Of a stretch of DNA of 64,000 nt, positions 12,491 to 25,024 are shown piece by piece. Both the position numbers and the translations under genes were made by a program. The DNA lies in the NCBI RefSeq assembly GCF_032854445.1, contig NC_088296.1, positions 27,583,064 through 27,647,063 of the forward strand. Direction: 5' to 3'. The notes under the pieces are model-generated. The model was not told the origin of the DNA and did not search any database. It saw only the letters and a program-made list of their open reading frames with translations. Each line of letters opens with the position of its first letter. Position 1 is the stretch's first letter. The stretch comes from Liolophura sinensis. Its lineage: Eukaryota; Mollusca; Polyplacophora; Chitonida; Chitonidae.

Positions 12491-12507
12491 GTAGCAAATA
12501 AAGGTGT

Positions 12508-12985
12508 TAAATTACACCTTTCAGTGTAATGTAATCTTTTTTGGTAAGCTTGCTCTCTCTGTGACAGTACAAATTACACTCCTACACGACGGTAAAGATT
12601 CTCCACAGAATAAAGGCGTTTAGTCAGTTACACCTGCCATGTAATGAGTCTGTCTGTACTGTGTGTTATATGTCTGTCAATACGAGGGGTCTTTAGACTT
12701 TTACCTGTAATATGCAGTACCAGAAAAACACGGATAGATCGCGGGAGAAACCACCGCATTTTCCCAGGCTCCTGAAAAACCTCCTGACGTAAAGCCTTAA
12801 TCTAAACAGGGTATGATAGGGCTGGTCCATGTGTAATATCCTTGGTTAATATCACTCTTGACACGTGACGCCACGTAACCAAACTCCCACATTGCGCGGT
12901 TACAGCCAACCGAGTACTCTCTAGTGATTAAGGCAAATTTCGTTCTGGGTTGAAAAATTTTCTTCTTAGCCAGGTTTATCGCGGA
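12508..12985. other. No gene recognised
   Basis: Single-copy-looking sequence between the gap and the next minisatellite, with no long frame. Confidence 0.35.
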
Positions 12986-13256
12986 GAATGATTTACATTA
13001 CTTATATCCATGGAATGATTTACATTATTTATATATATGGGAATGATTTTACATTATTTATATCTATGGAATGATTTACATTATTTATATGTATGGAATG
13101 ATTTACATTATTTATATCTATGGAATGATTTACATTATTTATATCTATGAATGATTTACATTATTTATATCTATGGAATGATTTACATTATTTATATCTA
13201 TGGAATGATTTACATTATTTATATCTATGGAATGATTTTCATTATTTATATGTATG
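12986..13256. repeat. 27-bp AT-rich minisatellite, about 10 copies
   Basis: Units of the type GGAATGATTTACATTATTTA with variable single-base spacers. Confidence 0.92.
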
Positions 13257-13261
13257 GAATC

Positions 13262-13540
13262 GTTAGAGTGCACGTGATGATCCTCCTTGTTGCGGGAGAG
13301 ATTTCCACCGCTCTTTTATCTACTGCTGCTTCACTGAGATGACATACCGAGGGCAAGTAAGCGGCATCTCCCGAACCATTATACTGATTAGGGGACAACC
13401 AGTCGTTGCACTATCCCCTGGAAGCCTGAACTCCAAGCAGGCAGCTACAACTTCTTCTTTTAGGGTCTTAGGTGTGTCCCGACCCAGGATGACCCTGAAT
13501 CTGGCGCTCCTGAAGCCGACGCTCTACCAACTGGGCAGTT
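13262..13540 (-). mobile_element. SINE-like element, family B
   Basis: Inverted copy of the family seen at 7866-8180. It has GATTTCCACCGCTCTTTTAT, CTGCTTCACTGAGA, the 'CTATCCCCT' block, and at the right end a tRNA-like head whose + strand reads CTCTACCAACTGGGC. Confidence 0.7.
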
Positions 13541-13614
13541 AGGACAGGTACAAATTTTTTGAACATGACTAATACTTTCACAGGCTGCTATAGGATGAAT
13601 TTTCCCTTCAAACG

Positions 13615-13616
<2 letters not shown>

Positions 13617-13710
<94 letters not shown>
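13617..13710. repeat. (AT)47 dinucleotide microsatellite
   Basis: Uninterrupted AT dinucleotides over 94 bp. Open frames reading IYIYIY on either strand come only from this tract. Confidence 0.98.
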
Positions 13711-13713
<3 letters not shown>

Positions 13714-13754
13714 TGGTGATGCCATACTCAATAACATTCATTAGTATTTATATT

Positions 13755-13945
13755 TGAAGCCGAAGGGACAGGAGGAAACCGTAGGGACAGGAGGAAATCG
13801 AAGTGACAGGAGGGAAACCGCAGGGACAGGAGGAAACCGAAGGGACAGGAGGAAACCGCAGGGACAGGAGGAAATCGAAGGGACCGGAGGGACATCAGGG
13901 TGATCGGAGAAAGCTAGAGCGACCGGAGGAAAATAGAGCAACCGG
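13755..13945. repeat. About 20-bp minisatellite (GGGACAGGAGGAAACCG)
   Basis: About nine imperfect units, decaying toward the right end. Confidence 0.85.
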
Positions 13946-14019
13946 AAGAACCCAACGACCTTCGCTAGGTACCTTTGAGCCAGCGCTTCAAACATCTAAG
14001 CCAAGGAGGCCCTAGCCGA

Positions 14020-14240
14020 TATATTTTATTTATTTACTTGACTGGTATTTTTGGGCCGTGGTGAGGAATAGTTAAGTTATAGGATGGCGGCATTATGGTG
14101 AGACGAAATCGACAGAGCCATAGGCGAATTAATAAAATAGCCGATATCAGGGCGACGGTAGTTATACGATGGCGGCATTATGATGAGACGAAACCGACAG
14201 AGCCGTAGGCAAATTAATAAAATAGCCGATATCTGGGCTA
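14020..14240. mobile_element. Two diverged family A SINE fragments in tandem
   Basis: The block GATGGCGGCATTATG(G/A)TGAGACGAAA followed by 'CGACAGAGCC' appears twice, about 78 bp apart. It resembles the ACGACGGCGGCCAGCATTAT part of family A. It is heavily decayed. Confidence 0.45.
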
Positions 14241-14496
14241 AGGTATTATAGATATGTACACTGAACTTTATCTTGTGATCACATGAAAAAACCGGGGATA
14301 GGACCCCCTGATGGGAACAAGTCTGTTTGCAAATCACCTGGGTATGCGATTTATTGATGTAGTTTATGTGGTTTTATTTAAAAAAAAAGCAACAGCGTAT
14401 CTATGAAGGGTGTCTTTCCTTTGAATCAGATTGCATGTCGTTCAAAAGCGACAGAAGCTTATGGTAATGCTGTCTGTACGGTAGTCTTTGTACCAC

Positions 14497-15112
14497 TTCT
14501 GCTGACACATCTGCTGACACATCTGCTGACACATCTACTGACACATCTGCTGACACATTTACTGACACATCTGCTGACACATCTGCTGACAATCTGCTGA
14601 CACAATCTGCTGACACATCTGCTGACACATCTGCTGGACACATCTGCTGACACATCTGCTGACACATCTACTGACACATCTGCTGACACATCTGCTGACA
14701 CATCTACTGACACATCTGCTGAAACATCTGCCGACCCATCTGCTGACACATCTGCTGACACATCTGCTGACACATCTGCTGACACATCTACTGACACATC
14801 TGCTGAAACATCTGCTGACCCATCTGCTGACACATCTGCTGAAACATCTGCCGAACCATCTGCCGACCCATCTGCTGACAAATCTTTTGACACATCTGCT
14901 GACACATCTGCTGACACATCTGCTGACACATCTACTGACACATCTGCTGACACATCTACTGACACATCTGCTAAAACATCTGCTGACCCATCTGCTGACA
15001 CATCATCTGTTGAAACATCTGCCGACCCATCTGCCGACCCATCTGCTGACAAATCTTTTGACACATCTGCTGACACATCTGCTGACATATCTGCTGACAC
15101 ATCTGCTCACAA
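14497..15112. repeat. 12-bp minisatellite (TCTGCTGACACA), about 50 copies
   Basis: Because the unit is a multiple of three, both strands are open for long stretches (minus strand SADV repeats, plus strand LLTH repeats). There is no flanking coding sequence, so it is treated as non-coding. Confidence 0.95.
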
Positions 15113-15589
15113 AATGAATAACCATATGTAAAAAATGAGGAAAAGTCCATTTGTGGAATTATATTTCATATTTCTTAAAAAACTGTTATTTTATGCAAAC
15201 CATCCGTCGATGCTCGGAAATATTCGTACCTGACGTCATCAATGAACATTCTGGGAGCGTGGAACCTATTTCCTTGGAAATTCGAGACTACGTATGGCTT
15301 GCATCTGTGTAATTAATGTGAAAACTAATGAAGACAACCTGTACGTCGACCAATGAAACTTCTTTGCCAGGGTATGTTGCTGGTGCGGAAACTGTATGGA
15401 CCAACACGGATTAGGTCACTTTCCACTCGTGTGAGAAAACCAGTTGTCTTTTGATAGAACACCTGGTTGAAAAATTTCAATTGATCTGTTGTGAAAACAA
15501 TATCTGTACGACATAACGAATAGCATCAACTTGACATAAATCATTAGACAGCAATAAATGTGTATATAACTAAATAAAAAACCTCCTAG
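15113..15589. other. No gene recognised
   Basis: AT-rich spacer between two tandem arrays. Confidence 0.35.
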
Positions 15590-15822
15590 AGAGACCATTA
15601 GACTTCCAGTGAGAGACAATTAGACTTCTGGTGAGAGACAATTAGCCTTCCAGTGAGAAAGAATTAGACTTTCAGTGAGACACAATTAGACTTCCAGTGA
15701 GCGGCAATTAGACTTCAAGTGAGAGGCAATTAGGCTTCCCCTGAGAGACAATAAGGCTTCCCGTGAGAGACTATTAAACTTCTAGTGAGAGGCAATTAGA
15801 CTTCCAGTGAGCGGCATAACAA
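15590..15822. repeat. About 22-bp minisatellite (TTAGACTTCCAGTGAGAG)
   Basis: About ten imperfect copies. Confidence 0.85.
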
Positions 15823-15874
15823 CACTCAACATAGGGAAACATGACAAAACCTGGAGATGGACAACTCTGATGGT

Positions 15875-16235
15875 AATTCATGCATGTCGTACACGTGATT
15901 TATTGATTCTGAACAGCTCATCTTGCAGATCAAAAGCTATAATGTCGTACACGTGATTTATTGATTCTGAACAGCTCATCTTGCAGATCAAAAGCTATAA
16001 TGTCGTACACGTGATTTATTGATTCTGAACAGCTCATCTTGCAGATCAAAAGCTATAATGTCGTACACGTGATTTATTGATTCTGAACAGCTCATCTTGC
16101 AGATCAAAAGCTATAATGTCGTACACGTGATTTATTGATTCTGAACAGCTCATCTTGCAGATCAAAAGCTATAATATCGTACACGTGATTTATTGATTCT
16201 GAACAGCTCATCTTGCAGATCAAAAGCTATAATGA
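15875..16235. repeat. 58-bp satellite subarray, about 6 near-identical units
   Basis: Units run from GTCGTACACGTGATTTATTG to 'CAAAAGCTATAAT' and are almost identical. They align to the 77-bp units at 16369-17770 apart from lacking about 19 bp (GCAGTTCTGACTTAAATTG). The homogeneous 58-bp block therefore looks like a recent expansion of a deletion derivative. Confidence 0.92.
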
Positions 16236-16368
16236 TTTTTTTTTGATTGGTGTTTTACGCCGTACTCAAGAATATTTCACTTATACGACGGCGGCCAGCA
16301 TTATGGTGGGTGGAAACCAGGCAGAGCACGGGGGAAACCCACGACCATCCGCAGGTTGCTGGCAGACC
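16236..16368 (-). mobile_element. Short family A SINE (no tRNA head) inside satellite
   Basis: A 133-bp copy with perfect 12-bp target-site duplications, AAGCTATAATGA at 16224-16235 and 16369-16380. On the minus strand it starts at GGTCTGCCAGCAACC, with no tRNA-like head. The copy at 18656-18786 starts at the same base. Confidence 0.9.
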
Positions 16369-17770
16369 AAGCTATAATGACAGTTCTTACCTAAATTGTC
16401 ACAAACGTTATTTATTTATGCTGAACAGCCCGTTTGCATATAAACAACTGTGATGGCAGTTCTGACAAAAATTGTCATGCATGTGATTTATTTATGCTGG
16501 GCAGTCCGTCGTGCATATAAACAACTGTGATGGCAGTTCTGACTAAAATTGTTATGCACGTAATTTATTTATGCTGTGCAGTCGCCCTTGTAGATAAACA
16601 ACTGTGAGGGTAGTTCTGACTTAAATTGTCATACACGTGATTTATTTATGCTGTGCAGTCCGTCTTGCATATAAACAACCGTGATGGCAGTTCTGACCAA
16701 AATTGTCATGCACGTGATTTATTTATGCCGAACAGTGCATCTTGCATATAAACAACTGTGATGGCAGTTCTGATTAAAATTGTCACACACGTGATTTTTT
16801 TATGCTGTGCAGTCCGTCTTGCATATAAACAACCGTGATGGCAGTTCTGACTAAAATTGGCACACACATGATTTATTTATGCGGAATAGTGCATCTTGCA
16901 TTCAATCAACCGTGATGGCAGTTCAGACTAAAATTGTCATGCACGTGATGTATTTATGCTGTGCAGTCCGTCTTGCATATAAACAACCGTGATGGCAGTT
17001 CTGACTAAAATTGTCATGCAAGTGATTTATTTATGCTGAACAGCCTGTTTGTAGATAAACAACCGTGATGGCAGTTCTGACTTAAATTGTCATGCACGTG
17101 ATTTATTTATGCAGTGCAGCCCGTCTTACAGATAAACAACCGTGATTGCATTTCTGACTAAAATTGTCACACACGTGGTGTATTTATGCTGAACATCCGG
17201 TCTTGTAGATAAAAAACTGTGATGGCAGTTCTGACTAAAATTATCATGCACGTGATTTATTTATGCTGAATAGCTCGTCTTGTAGATAAACAACTGTGAT
17301 GGCAATTCTTACAAAAAATGTCATGCACGTGATGTATTTATGCTGTGCAGCCCGTCTTGTAGATTAACAACTGTCATGGCAGTTCTGACATAAATTGTCA
17401 CACACGTAATTTATTTATGCAATGCAGTCGGCCTTGTAGATAAACAACTGTGAAGGCGGTTCTGACTTAAATTGTCATACACGTAATTTATTTATGCTGT
17501 GCAGTCCGCCATGCATATGAACAACCGTGATTTCAGTTTTGACTTAAATTGTCACACACGTGATTTATTTATTCTGTACAGCCCGTCTTGTAGATCAACA
17601 GCTATAATGGCAGTTTGGACTTAAATTGCCATACACCTGATTTATTTTTGCTGAACTGCCCGTTTTGTAGATAAATAACTGTGATGACAGTTCTCACTTA
17701 AATTGTCATACACGTGATTTATTTATGCTGTACAGTCCGTCTTGCATAGGAACAACTGTGATGACAGCTC
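16369..17770. repeat. 77-bp satellite, about 18 diverged units
   Basis: Units contain CACGTGATTTATTTATGCTG, then 'CAGTCCGTCTTGCATATAAAC', then 'GGCAGTTCTGAC'. Divergence is much higher than in the 58-bp subarray. Most units carry a CACGTG-type hexamer. Confidence 0.9.
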
Positions 17771-18655
17771 AAGTGGCAAGGTGATGTATTGGTTTTGGAC
17801 AGCCCTTCCATACGGCAGTGACAGCACATCCCGTCCCTTATTTAATAGTAAAGGAAGCAGGAAGCAGAGAGTAAAGAACGATATTGTAAGGTTGTAATAC
17901 AGAGTTTTGCCTACAGAGTTCTCTGGTGGACTCTCAAGCTACACCTACCTGTACATTCGCAAATACTAACCTGTGTCTGCACAGGTGTACATTCTAATGA
18001 CAACATATGAAAACAAGGTAAATGGATGTATGATTACCGCCTATGCAACGGTTAATTTGTTAAAATCCACAGGTAGGACGTTATAAAATCATTCCGTCAC
18101 AGATACAATTACAATAAAATTTCACAATGTACGAGTTTCTGGCATAAAGCAAGATGTGCTAGCCCAGTAATCTGATTGAGGTTTTCCAGTCAGCTTTATG
18201 ATATATTAGAGCGGCACAATGTACGAGTTGCTGACATAAAACTCATTTGTTTGCACTTTAGGCGTTTTGGAGTTAGTAGTGACGAGCAGCTATACAAAAT
18301 GACCCACTTATTCGTCAAACAAACGCGAGAGTTGAATGGTGTGCCGCGCATACCGGTTGCATTTGCACGAGGTCATTTTTATAGTCATTTGTTGGCATTC
18401 ACCACTTTACAGGAGTCGGGTGAAAAAGTGAGCACATCTTGAAGTTCGCGCTACGATTACCAGGTGGAGAGTGGCGAAGAAACAGCGAATCATTTGGCCA
18501 CTGCTTTAGATGAACAGAGCAAAGGAACACAAGGCGACGTGATTAGCTCTAGTTCTCTAGTGGAAGCGATAAAGGTAGGCCTGGGGTTCAGTGTTACTTG
18601 TTTGATGTGTCCATTGGGTTGCTGTAGTGAGCTGTATTCGGAATGTTAACATTTA
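17771..18655. other. No confident gene; one unexplained 88-codon frame
   Basis: A frame at 18176-18442 has a normal-looking residue composition (LYDILERHNVRV... MTHLFVKQTRELNG), but I recognise no domain and see no clear splice context. A 26-bp motif CACAATGTACGAGTT(T/G)CTG is present twice (about 18124 and 18216). It may be an old transposon or gene fragment. Confidence 0.3.
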
Positions 18656-18786
18656 TTTATTTGATTGGTGTTTTACGCCGTACTCAAGAATATTTCACTT
18701 ATACGACGGCGGCCAGCATTATGGTGGGTGGAAACCGGGCACAGCCCGGGGGAAACCCACGACCATCCGCAGGTTGCTGACAGACC
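18656..18786 (-). mobile_element. Short family A SINE (no tRNA head)
   Basis: A 131-bp copy flanked by perfect 12-bp duplications TGTTAACATTTA (18644-18655, 18787-18798). Its 5' boundary matches that of the copy at 16236-16368. Confidence 0.9.
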
Positions 18787-18837
18787 TGTTAACATTTAAC
18801 ACAACAGTGCATGAAGCTACTAACAGAAGTGTATGTA

Positions 18838-19020
18838 TGCTCGGGGTTACATCGTACTTTTTCGGCCATATGTTTTTCGAGCAGTCATTAGGTGTGTGCG
18901 TACTTCTTGAGGCACCTGTGACTCATCCATGCAGCCAAAACGCTGCCGCCACTGAAGTATCATGCCAAAGACATCAGACATGACACCCAACCAGTCACAT
19001 TATACTGACACCGGGCCAAC
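18838..19020 (-). mobile_element. SINE-like fragment, family C
   Basis: Shares CTCGGGGTTACATCGTACTT, 'CACTGAAGTATCATGCC' and 'CCAGTCACATTATACTGACA' blocks with 9714-9900 and with a short piece near 8245-8275. Confidence 0.5.
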
Positions 19021-21100
19021 CAGTCCTGTTTTCTTGTTCTTAGCCTATCAGTGCAGAGAGAGTCAAGCGAGTATCATTTTCAAAGTCTTTGGTACGACCT
19101 GATCTGAGAATAGAGATGACATAGAGTGTTTAAGCGTTCGAGAGTTAAGGCTCCGGTCGAACCTAAACTCAAAAACTTAAGCTGTTAACTTTAACAGATA
19201 GTCTGTGGCCTGAGTGATGCTAGAATGTGTTCTGTTATTATAATATAATAATCTATAGCATTCAACATAATATCCTGTTTGTCTAATGGAAGTTTTAATC
19301 TTGAATGGTTTACCTTTGGCTATGTAACAGGCTTGTGTGTTTTTATTTTATGTATATTAAGTAACTACTTTCCTAAACCAAACATGTATTTCTAGACCCG
19401 CTGCATTGATTGGGGTTTTACGCCATACTCAAGAATATTTCATTCTTGACCAACCCCCGCCTCCTCCCTCATGCACAAATGAGGACTATAAATCTAGACT
19501 GCATATTGTTGAGTAAATGTTTCAGAAAAGGTTTATTCGGGATCGGTAAAGTTTGCCAAGGAAATGTTAACCAATACATTGAAAGAGTAAACGTATAGTT
19601 TTATGTGAAGTGAAACTTAACTGGATCGGATGCAGGTCATCTGTAGCTTTCCAATTTGCGGGAGAATTGTAACAGTGAAATAGTGCAGTTGTGCAATATC
19701 CCCGGATGTGTCATTCTTTCACATATTGCTGACACACTTAGCGACTGTCGTGAGTACCGAATGGGTGAATTATCTATTCTGCCGGATATCGGCAAAATTA
19801 AAATTTTCCACAGAGACAAACAACATGACTTCCGATCAAACTTTTACGGCTGAAACTACATGTGCCAGATATTTCTAATTTATTCTTTTAGTTCTTAAGA
19901 TCAACATATTTGGCTCAGTTGTTTTAAAATTGCAAACTTGATGTTCGAAGACCAGTTTACATTAACATATGTTATAAAAACACAGACAAATGTAGTCCCG
20001 GATGGAAGTGAGGCATAGCACTCCCTGTGTATGAGTTAACAGACAGAAATAAGCAAACTCACGTCCGGCATCGTCAAAGCTGGACTACTTCATGTGATAT
20101 GTTCAAATGCAGCAAATGGTTTAACATGGGCACAATTACAGTTGTTAAATGCCAAAAATGAAAACAAAAAACATGATGATAAAACTTTGTCCACTACAAC
20201 TTTGCCTTACACTGCTTAGAGTGTCTTGGCAACTATATTATATATTTATTCAAATTCAGCCTAAAAGGTGGGGAGGGGGGGGGGGAGCTTAGTTACAGAG
20301 TGGGTTATGACATGATAATGTGAGAGGCACCATAACAAATCTTCGCGATGTACACAAATATATGCAAGTTAAAAGGAAGAAGTTAAAAAAAATTGGGCGG
20401 CACGCGCTACACACAAAAGCCAGAGGCACAGTCAATGTTTTACATTACGTTGTAAAAGATTCTTACAATTTATCAACTCTCTGATCATTGATAAGATAAC
20501 AGCAGTTAAAATGTGAGTTTTCAACTTTGCGGAACAAAAACGTCTTTTCACCGGCGTGACTATGTTAATATATTTACGTATAGATTCATACATAATTTTT
20601 GTTGTTCGGTTTAAATTCCCTCAAGCATAAAAACGTTATGAATTTCCACAGGACGTTTTAAAGACCCAAACAATCACACCACAACTATATGTACACTTAC
20701 ACGTACGACTACGTAATCTATGCGTCGAAACAGATATTCGTATATCAGCCGTCAACCAAGATGGACCTTCAAGGTCAATAATGGCAAGGTCAGTAATGTC
20801 AAGGTCAATAATGGCAAGGTCAATTCCCAAAACGAGGTCCAACACAAACCACTAAAAAACTAAAAAAGTATGTAAAATACAAAATCATGCAAAGAGAAGC
20901 AGTCAACGGTTATCAATGGTCCAGGGAAGGCTCAGGTTATGTTCTAGGAGACTGAGTGAATTCAGTGTTCCAACCGTGTAGCATGCTAGAATATAAGTTG
21001 TCGATAATAAAATGTGTATCTCAGTTGCGCTTAGATTGCAGCTGTTGATGTTTTCAAAGTGACGATCTAATTTAACACCATGAAGATACTGCCCCAAGCC
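19021..21100. other. No gene recognised; small repeats only
   Basis: A family A fragment lies at about 19400-19442 (GGGGTTTTACGCCATACTC). A short 18-bp tandem repeat (AAGGTCAATAATGGC) lies at about 20768-20825. Otherwise AT-rich sequence. Confidence 0.4.
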
Positions 21101-21178
21101 CCAGGTTAAGCGGAATAAGACCCAGTCATGAAGCTAAGTGCCAGAGACCAACGATTGCTCTGTAAATTTAATCGAAAA

Positions 21179-21690
21179 ATGAGATCGGCATGGAGAAAAG
21201 TGATTTTGCTGCTGGACAATGCAACAAGCCATATCAGCGTTGGACTGGACCTTTCCCATGTGACTGGGATTTTACAAGAAATTCCTTGCTAAGCATTTTC
21301 TGCAGTGTGTTGAGGAAAAGACGGAGCAAGCTGTAACACTCTGACAAGCAATTTCCTTCGTTAAACAGGTTCAGACTTATGTGAAGCCATCTATGGAGAC
21401 ACGTGAACATTCTATTAAATGCGATCACCACTCAACAAAATAACGAGACCGACGAAGACATTCTTCCTCTTGCCGATCTCAGGCAACTTTTATTGAGCTT
21501 TCCTACAGAGAATCGTAGGGATGCAGACACATACATTGCCACTGGCAACGCAGCCGAGGGGAGAGAATCCTTGCGTCATCAGGCCATTCTGGAAATCGTT
21601 AGCGACACCGGGGAACCTACAATGACAGTGATGATGATACATGGGGAAATGTTAACGCTGGTGATTTCAAGGACTGAGGGCAAGTGAGAG
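21179..21690 (+). pseudogene. Decayed pogo/Tigger-like DDE transposase fragment
   Basis: From 21179 the reading frame gives AWRKVILLLDNATSHIS. It matches the hallmark 'K(V/I)LLLLDNAxSH' segment around the second catalytic Asp of DDE_1 (pogo/Tigger, CENP-B-like) transposases. The frame is broken by a stop at about 21272. A second open frame (21403-21687) contains NETDEDILPLADL and AILEIVSD, in keeping with the acidic C-terminal region of such proteins. No N-terminal DNA-binding region or terminal inverted repeats were found, so this is a fossil. The alternative is a chance resemblance. Confidence 0.6.
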
Positions 21691-23480
21691 TGAGAGTTTA
21701 GTGAGAATTATACAACTTTTTGAACAAAACACTGACTTATGCAGTACTGGCCAGTTGAAAGCTGTGTATAGTCATGTCGCTGCCAGGATTATGGAAAAAA
21801 AGCAATCACTGAATATGTTGCGTGAAGTACCGATAGGCCTATAAGCGTTTCATTTTGTTGTTTGATTCGTGCCATCCACGTACATGTATGTAGGCAAACA
21901 GTTTTAAATCTCTGTCAGTAAATAAACATCTAGGAAGACTGTATGCATTTTTGTCCAATTAATTTCCTTGCGTATATTAGAACCTCTTTGGGAATACATG
22001 TAGCCATGTGCTATTGACAGATGAAGTATATATAAGCTCCACACATCACATATCCAATATAACAACACACGTTCCTTGAATCAACTTGGTTGCTTTGAAG
22101 AGAGTTGACTTTTTTCTATGCGACAATATTTTCTATTTTGTCTTTTGTTTCTTTTCCATTTTCAGTGCAATAACATTTTGTCTGGTCTATTTTCTGTCGA
22201 TAACAGTTGAATAGGAGGTAGTTGAAAGGGTTTCTTCCTTGCCACTAACAGACGTGACTAAGTCTTCTGAAATAATTTTGAAAATCTTTAGAGGTAAAAA
22301 AACCTTTCGTTGATAGCCAATTTTGTTACTTGCAAAACGGGTTAGACAAAATTGCCGGTCGCCTGACTGAGTTAGTTATCTTAGCATAACCGTTATGTTC
22401 TTTGTAAAACGGGTCCCCTGACTACGGTGGCTATCTGGCCAACAAGGGCAGACAACCCCACTGAACATTCGTAAGAAAATTTGACACCGTGAATTTGTCT
22501 CCTAAAAGTAATTTGGACCAAATCTGCACAGTCTGTTGTCCATTCCTACCATTGCGATGACCTTTTGTGGGGAAACTGGTAACGTATTACTTATGCTTTG
22601 CAAGAGGACGATGAACAATCCAGCTTGGACCCGAGCCGCCATTGCAAGGAAACATATACACTGTTAAATATATAAAAAAAACTTATAGGGTAAAGAGCAA
22701 AAGCAGAGCAACTACGGCAAGGGTGAAAGCTGACAAATAGCCACATAAAACCGATGAAATGCTGCAATTTGTCAATTTGCCGCAATTGGGGTTTTATCCT
22801 CACCATTCATATGATAACATAAATAGAAGCATTTGAAAAGCCACCTGTAAAGCAATACCTTGGCAAATGCCTGGCATTGGATATTTGTATACTTTGGGGC
22901 GATAATGCTAAAGCACCAATTTACATGTAGGACTAACAGCAATGATGAGTCATTATGACACAAGTTAAGATCGAATTAAGACACAAATTAGGTTCCATTT
23001 TAATGATTCAAGTTGTCGGAACCCGGTTTAAGTACTTGCCTTTCAATGGCTCGCTCAAAGTGCTGGTTCAGCGGGAGCAATGGATCACTTGTCCTCCACT
23101 AATACAGGCCACATATTTACCTCGCTCAGGGGGTAAAAACCGGATCCCACACTTAGAAAAACTCTCCAGATACTCCCAAAGGTATGGAAGTGGTGGCTGT
23201 TCTCATGTATATAATCTTCACTTCAACGCCCTTTGAACTGATAGCTTCAAAATTGTTGATAATTCCGCCTGTACCCCGTATGTGAGGGTGTATGTGCATC
23301 GCGCGGAATAATACCGTCTATGTATAATAAGTTACAATCAAAAAGCAACGAATGTCTGTGTCGACGCCTTGATATTAACATCAGCCAATCCGTCCTTCTA
23401 TGAATCAATCATGACCTTTAGGTTAATGAACTAGTTAATCTGTAGAAATGGAATCGTCTTCATTGTATGTCTTTTCTTGT
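21691..23480. other. No gene recognised; 5' flank of esterase gene 2
   Basis: AT-rich sequence with short frames only. The first exon and promoter of esterase gene 2 probably lie here or further left, because an acceptor sits at 23487-23488. Confidence 0.4.
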
Positions 23481-23488
23481 CTTTGCAG

Positions 23489-25024
23489 GTCTTTACAAAT
23501 CAAAGACATGGGTATCCTTCCGCTTATCTCCCTCGTCGTTGTATCCATAGCGACGGCGTCTGCGTCAGTCGTGAACACAACCGTTGGAGAAGTTAGGGGA
23601 CAAGAAAACACAAATGTTGGAATAGAAACTTTCCTGGGAATTCCCTACGCCGAGGCTCCAGAAGGGGACCTTCGGTTTAAGCCTCCGGTCAGGAAATCCC
23701 GAATGGATGGAGTGTTCAATGCCGTTAGTAACGAGTTTATCTGTCCTCAGCAGACGGATTTTACGTCTCTTACACTAAACCTGAACATGACGGAGGACTG
23801 TTTAAGGCTGGACATTTACAGACCGCTGCAATCATCCAAAGCCAACCAGCTGCCGGTCATGGTTTGGATACACGGTGGAGCGTATATCATTGGAGACAGT
23901 CAAACGTACAACGGGAACTCGCTTGCGGGAATGTACGGCGTCGTCGTTGTTGTCATCAACTATCGCCTGGGCGTACTAGGATTCCTCGACACTTTGGACG
24001 AACACTCCATCGGAAACTTTGGTCTGAGAGACCAGTGTTCTGCCTTGGAATGGGTCAGCGACAACATCGAAGAATTTGGCGGAAATTTCAGCAGTGTTAC
24101 CATTTTTGGCGAGAGCGCGGGATCTGCTTCCGTGATCCAACTGGCGATCTCTTCGCTGTGTCACGGAAAGTTTAGCAAAATAATCGCCCAAAGCGGGTCA
24201 GCCTGGGCACCGTGGAGTCACAACAGAAACCCTCTGAAGATCGCCAAAGACCTTGCCGTCAAAACAGGATGTCCCACAGAAACTGGCGCCATGGTGACCT
24301 GTTTGAGGGAAAAACCATTCCAGGACTTGATAGCAGCTCAAGCATTGCAGTTGGCAGAGCCCTCTTTGGGACTTTTTAACCCATCGTACAGAAGAGACGT
24401 TTTTCCAGAAAACCCAATGGACATGGTTAAAAACCCCGAATCCTCTGAACCCATCAGGCGGTTTCGATCCTTAGATCTGATGATTGGAATAATGAAGGAA
24501 GAAGGAGAGTCTTCGATCAACTTCGAACTGACGGGCAAGTTTGATGGCGTGATAGCCAATCTCTCCTCGGGAATTATGTCTGACAATTCTCAAGAAGAGA
24601 GGATAAGCACAACTCTGAGGCGTCTCCTCACACAAGACGAAGACGTCATTCGAAAACTTCTTCCCACGATGAAATATCAGTACACCGACTGGAAAAATAG
24701 AGAAAATCCTTTCGCAAATACCCGGATGGCCGCCCGTTTTGAAGGAGATATAAATTTCGTGGTGAGTATTGTCCAAGCGGCTCGGCTCCACGCAGGCCCA
24801 GTGACCCCATCGCAAGAAGACAGACGATCAGAAAACACCTTTTTCTATCAGTTCCTCCACAAAAGTTCTTTCTTACCTGTCTATCCATGGACGGATGGCG
24901 GCACCCATTTTGAAGATGTCCCTTATGTCTTCGGGTACACAACTCAAGTTTATAATGGAACCGCGGACGAAGAGGCGCTATCTCGTGCCGTTATGGAATA
25001 CTGGACGAACTTCGCTAAATCAGG
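23489..25024 (+). CDS. Esterase gene 2, exon with start codon
   Basis: Acceptor AG at 23487-23488, start codon at 23508, donor GG|GTAAGT at 25025. The coding part is 1517 nt, exactly the length in gene 1. Unspliced read-through hits TAA at once (GGG TAA). Confidence 0.92.

Noticed and set aside
12228-12529. Frames across the N gap
   Set aside because: They consist mostly of unknown residues.
13460-13744. IYIYIY frames
   Set aside because: Translation of the (AT)47 microsatellite.
14401-15117. 213-codon minus-strand frame (SADVSADG repeats) as a repeat protein
   Set aside because: Made entirely of the 12-bp tandem unit, and the opposite strand is equally open. No signal peptide, flanking unique coding sequence or splice sites.
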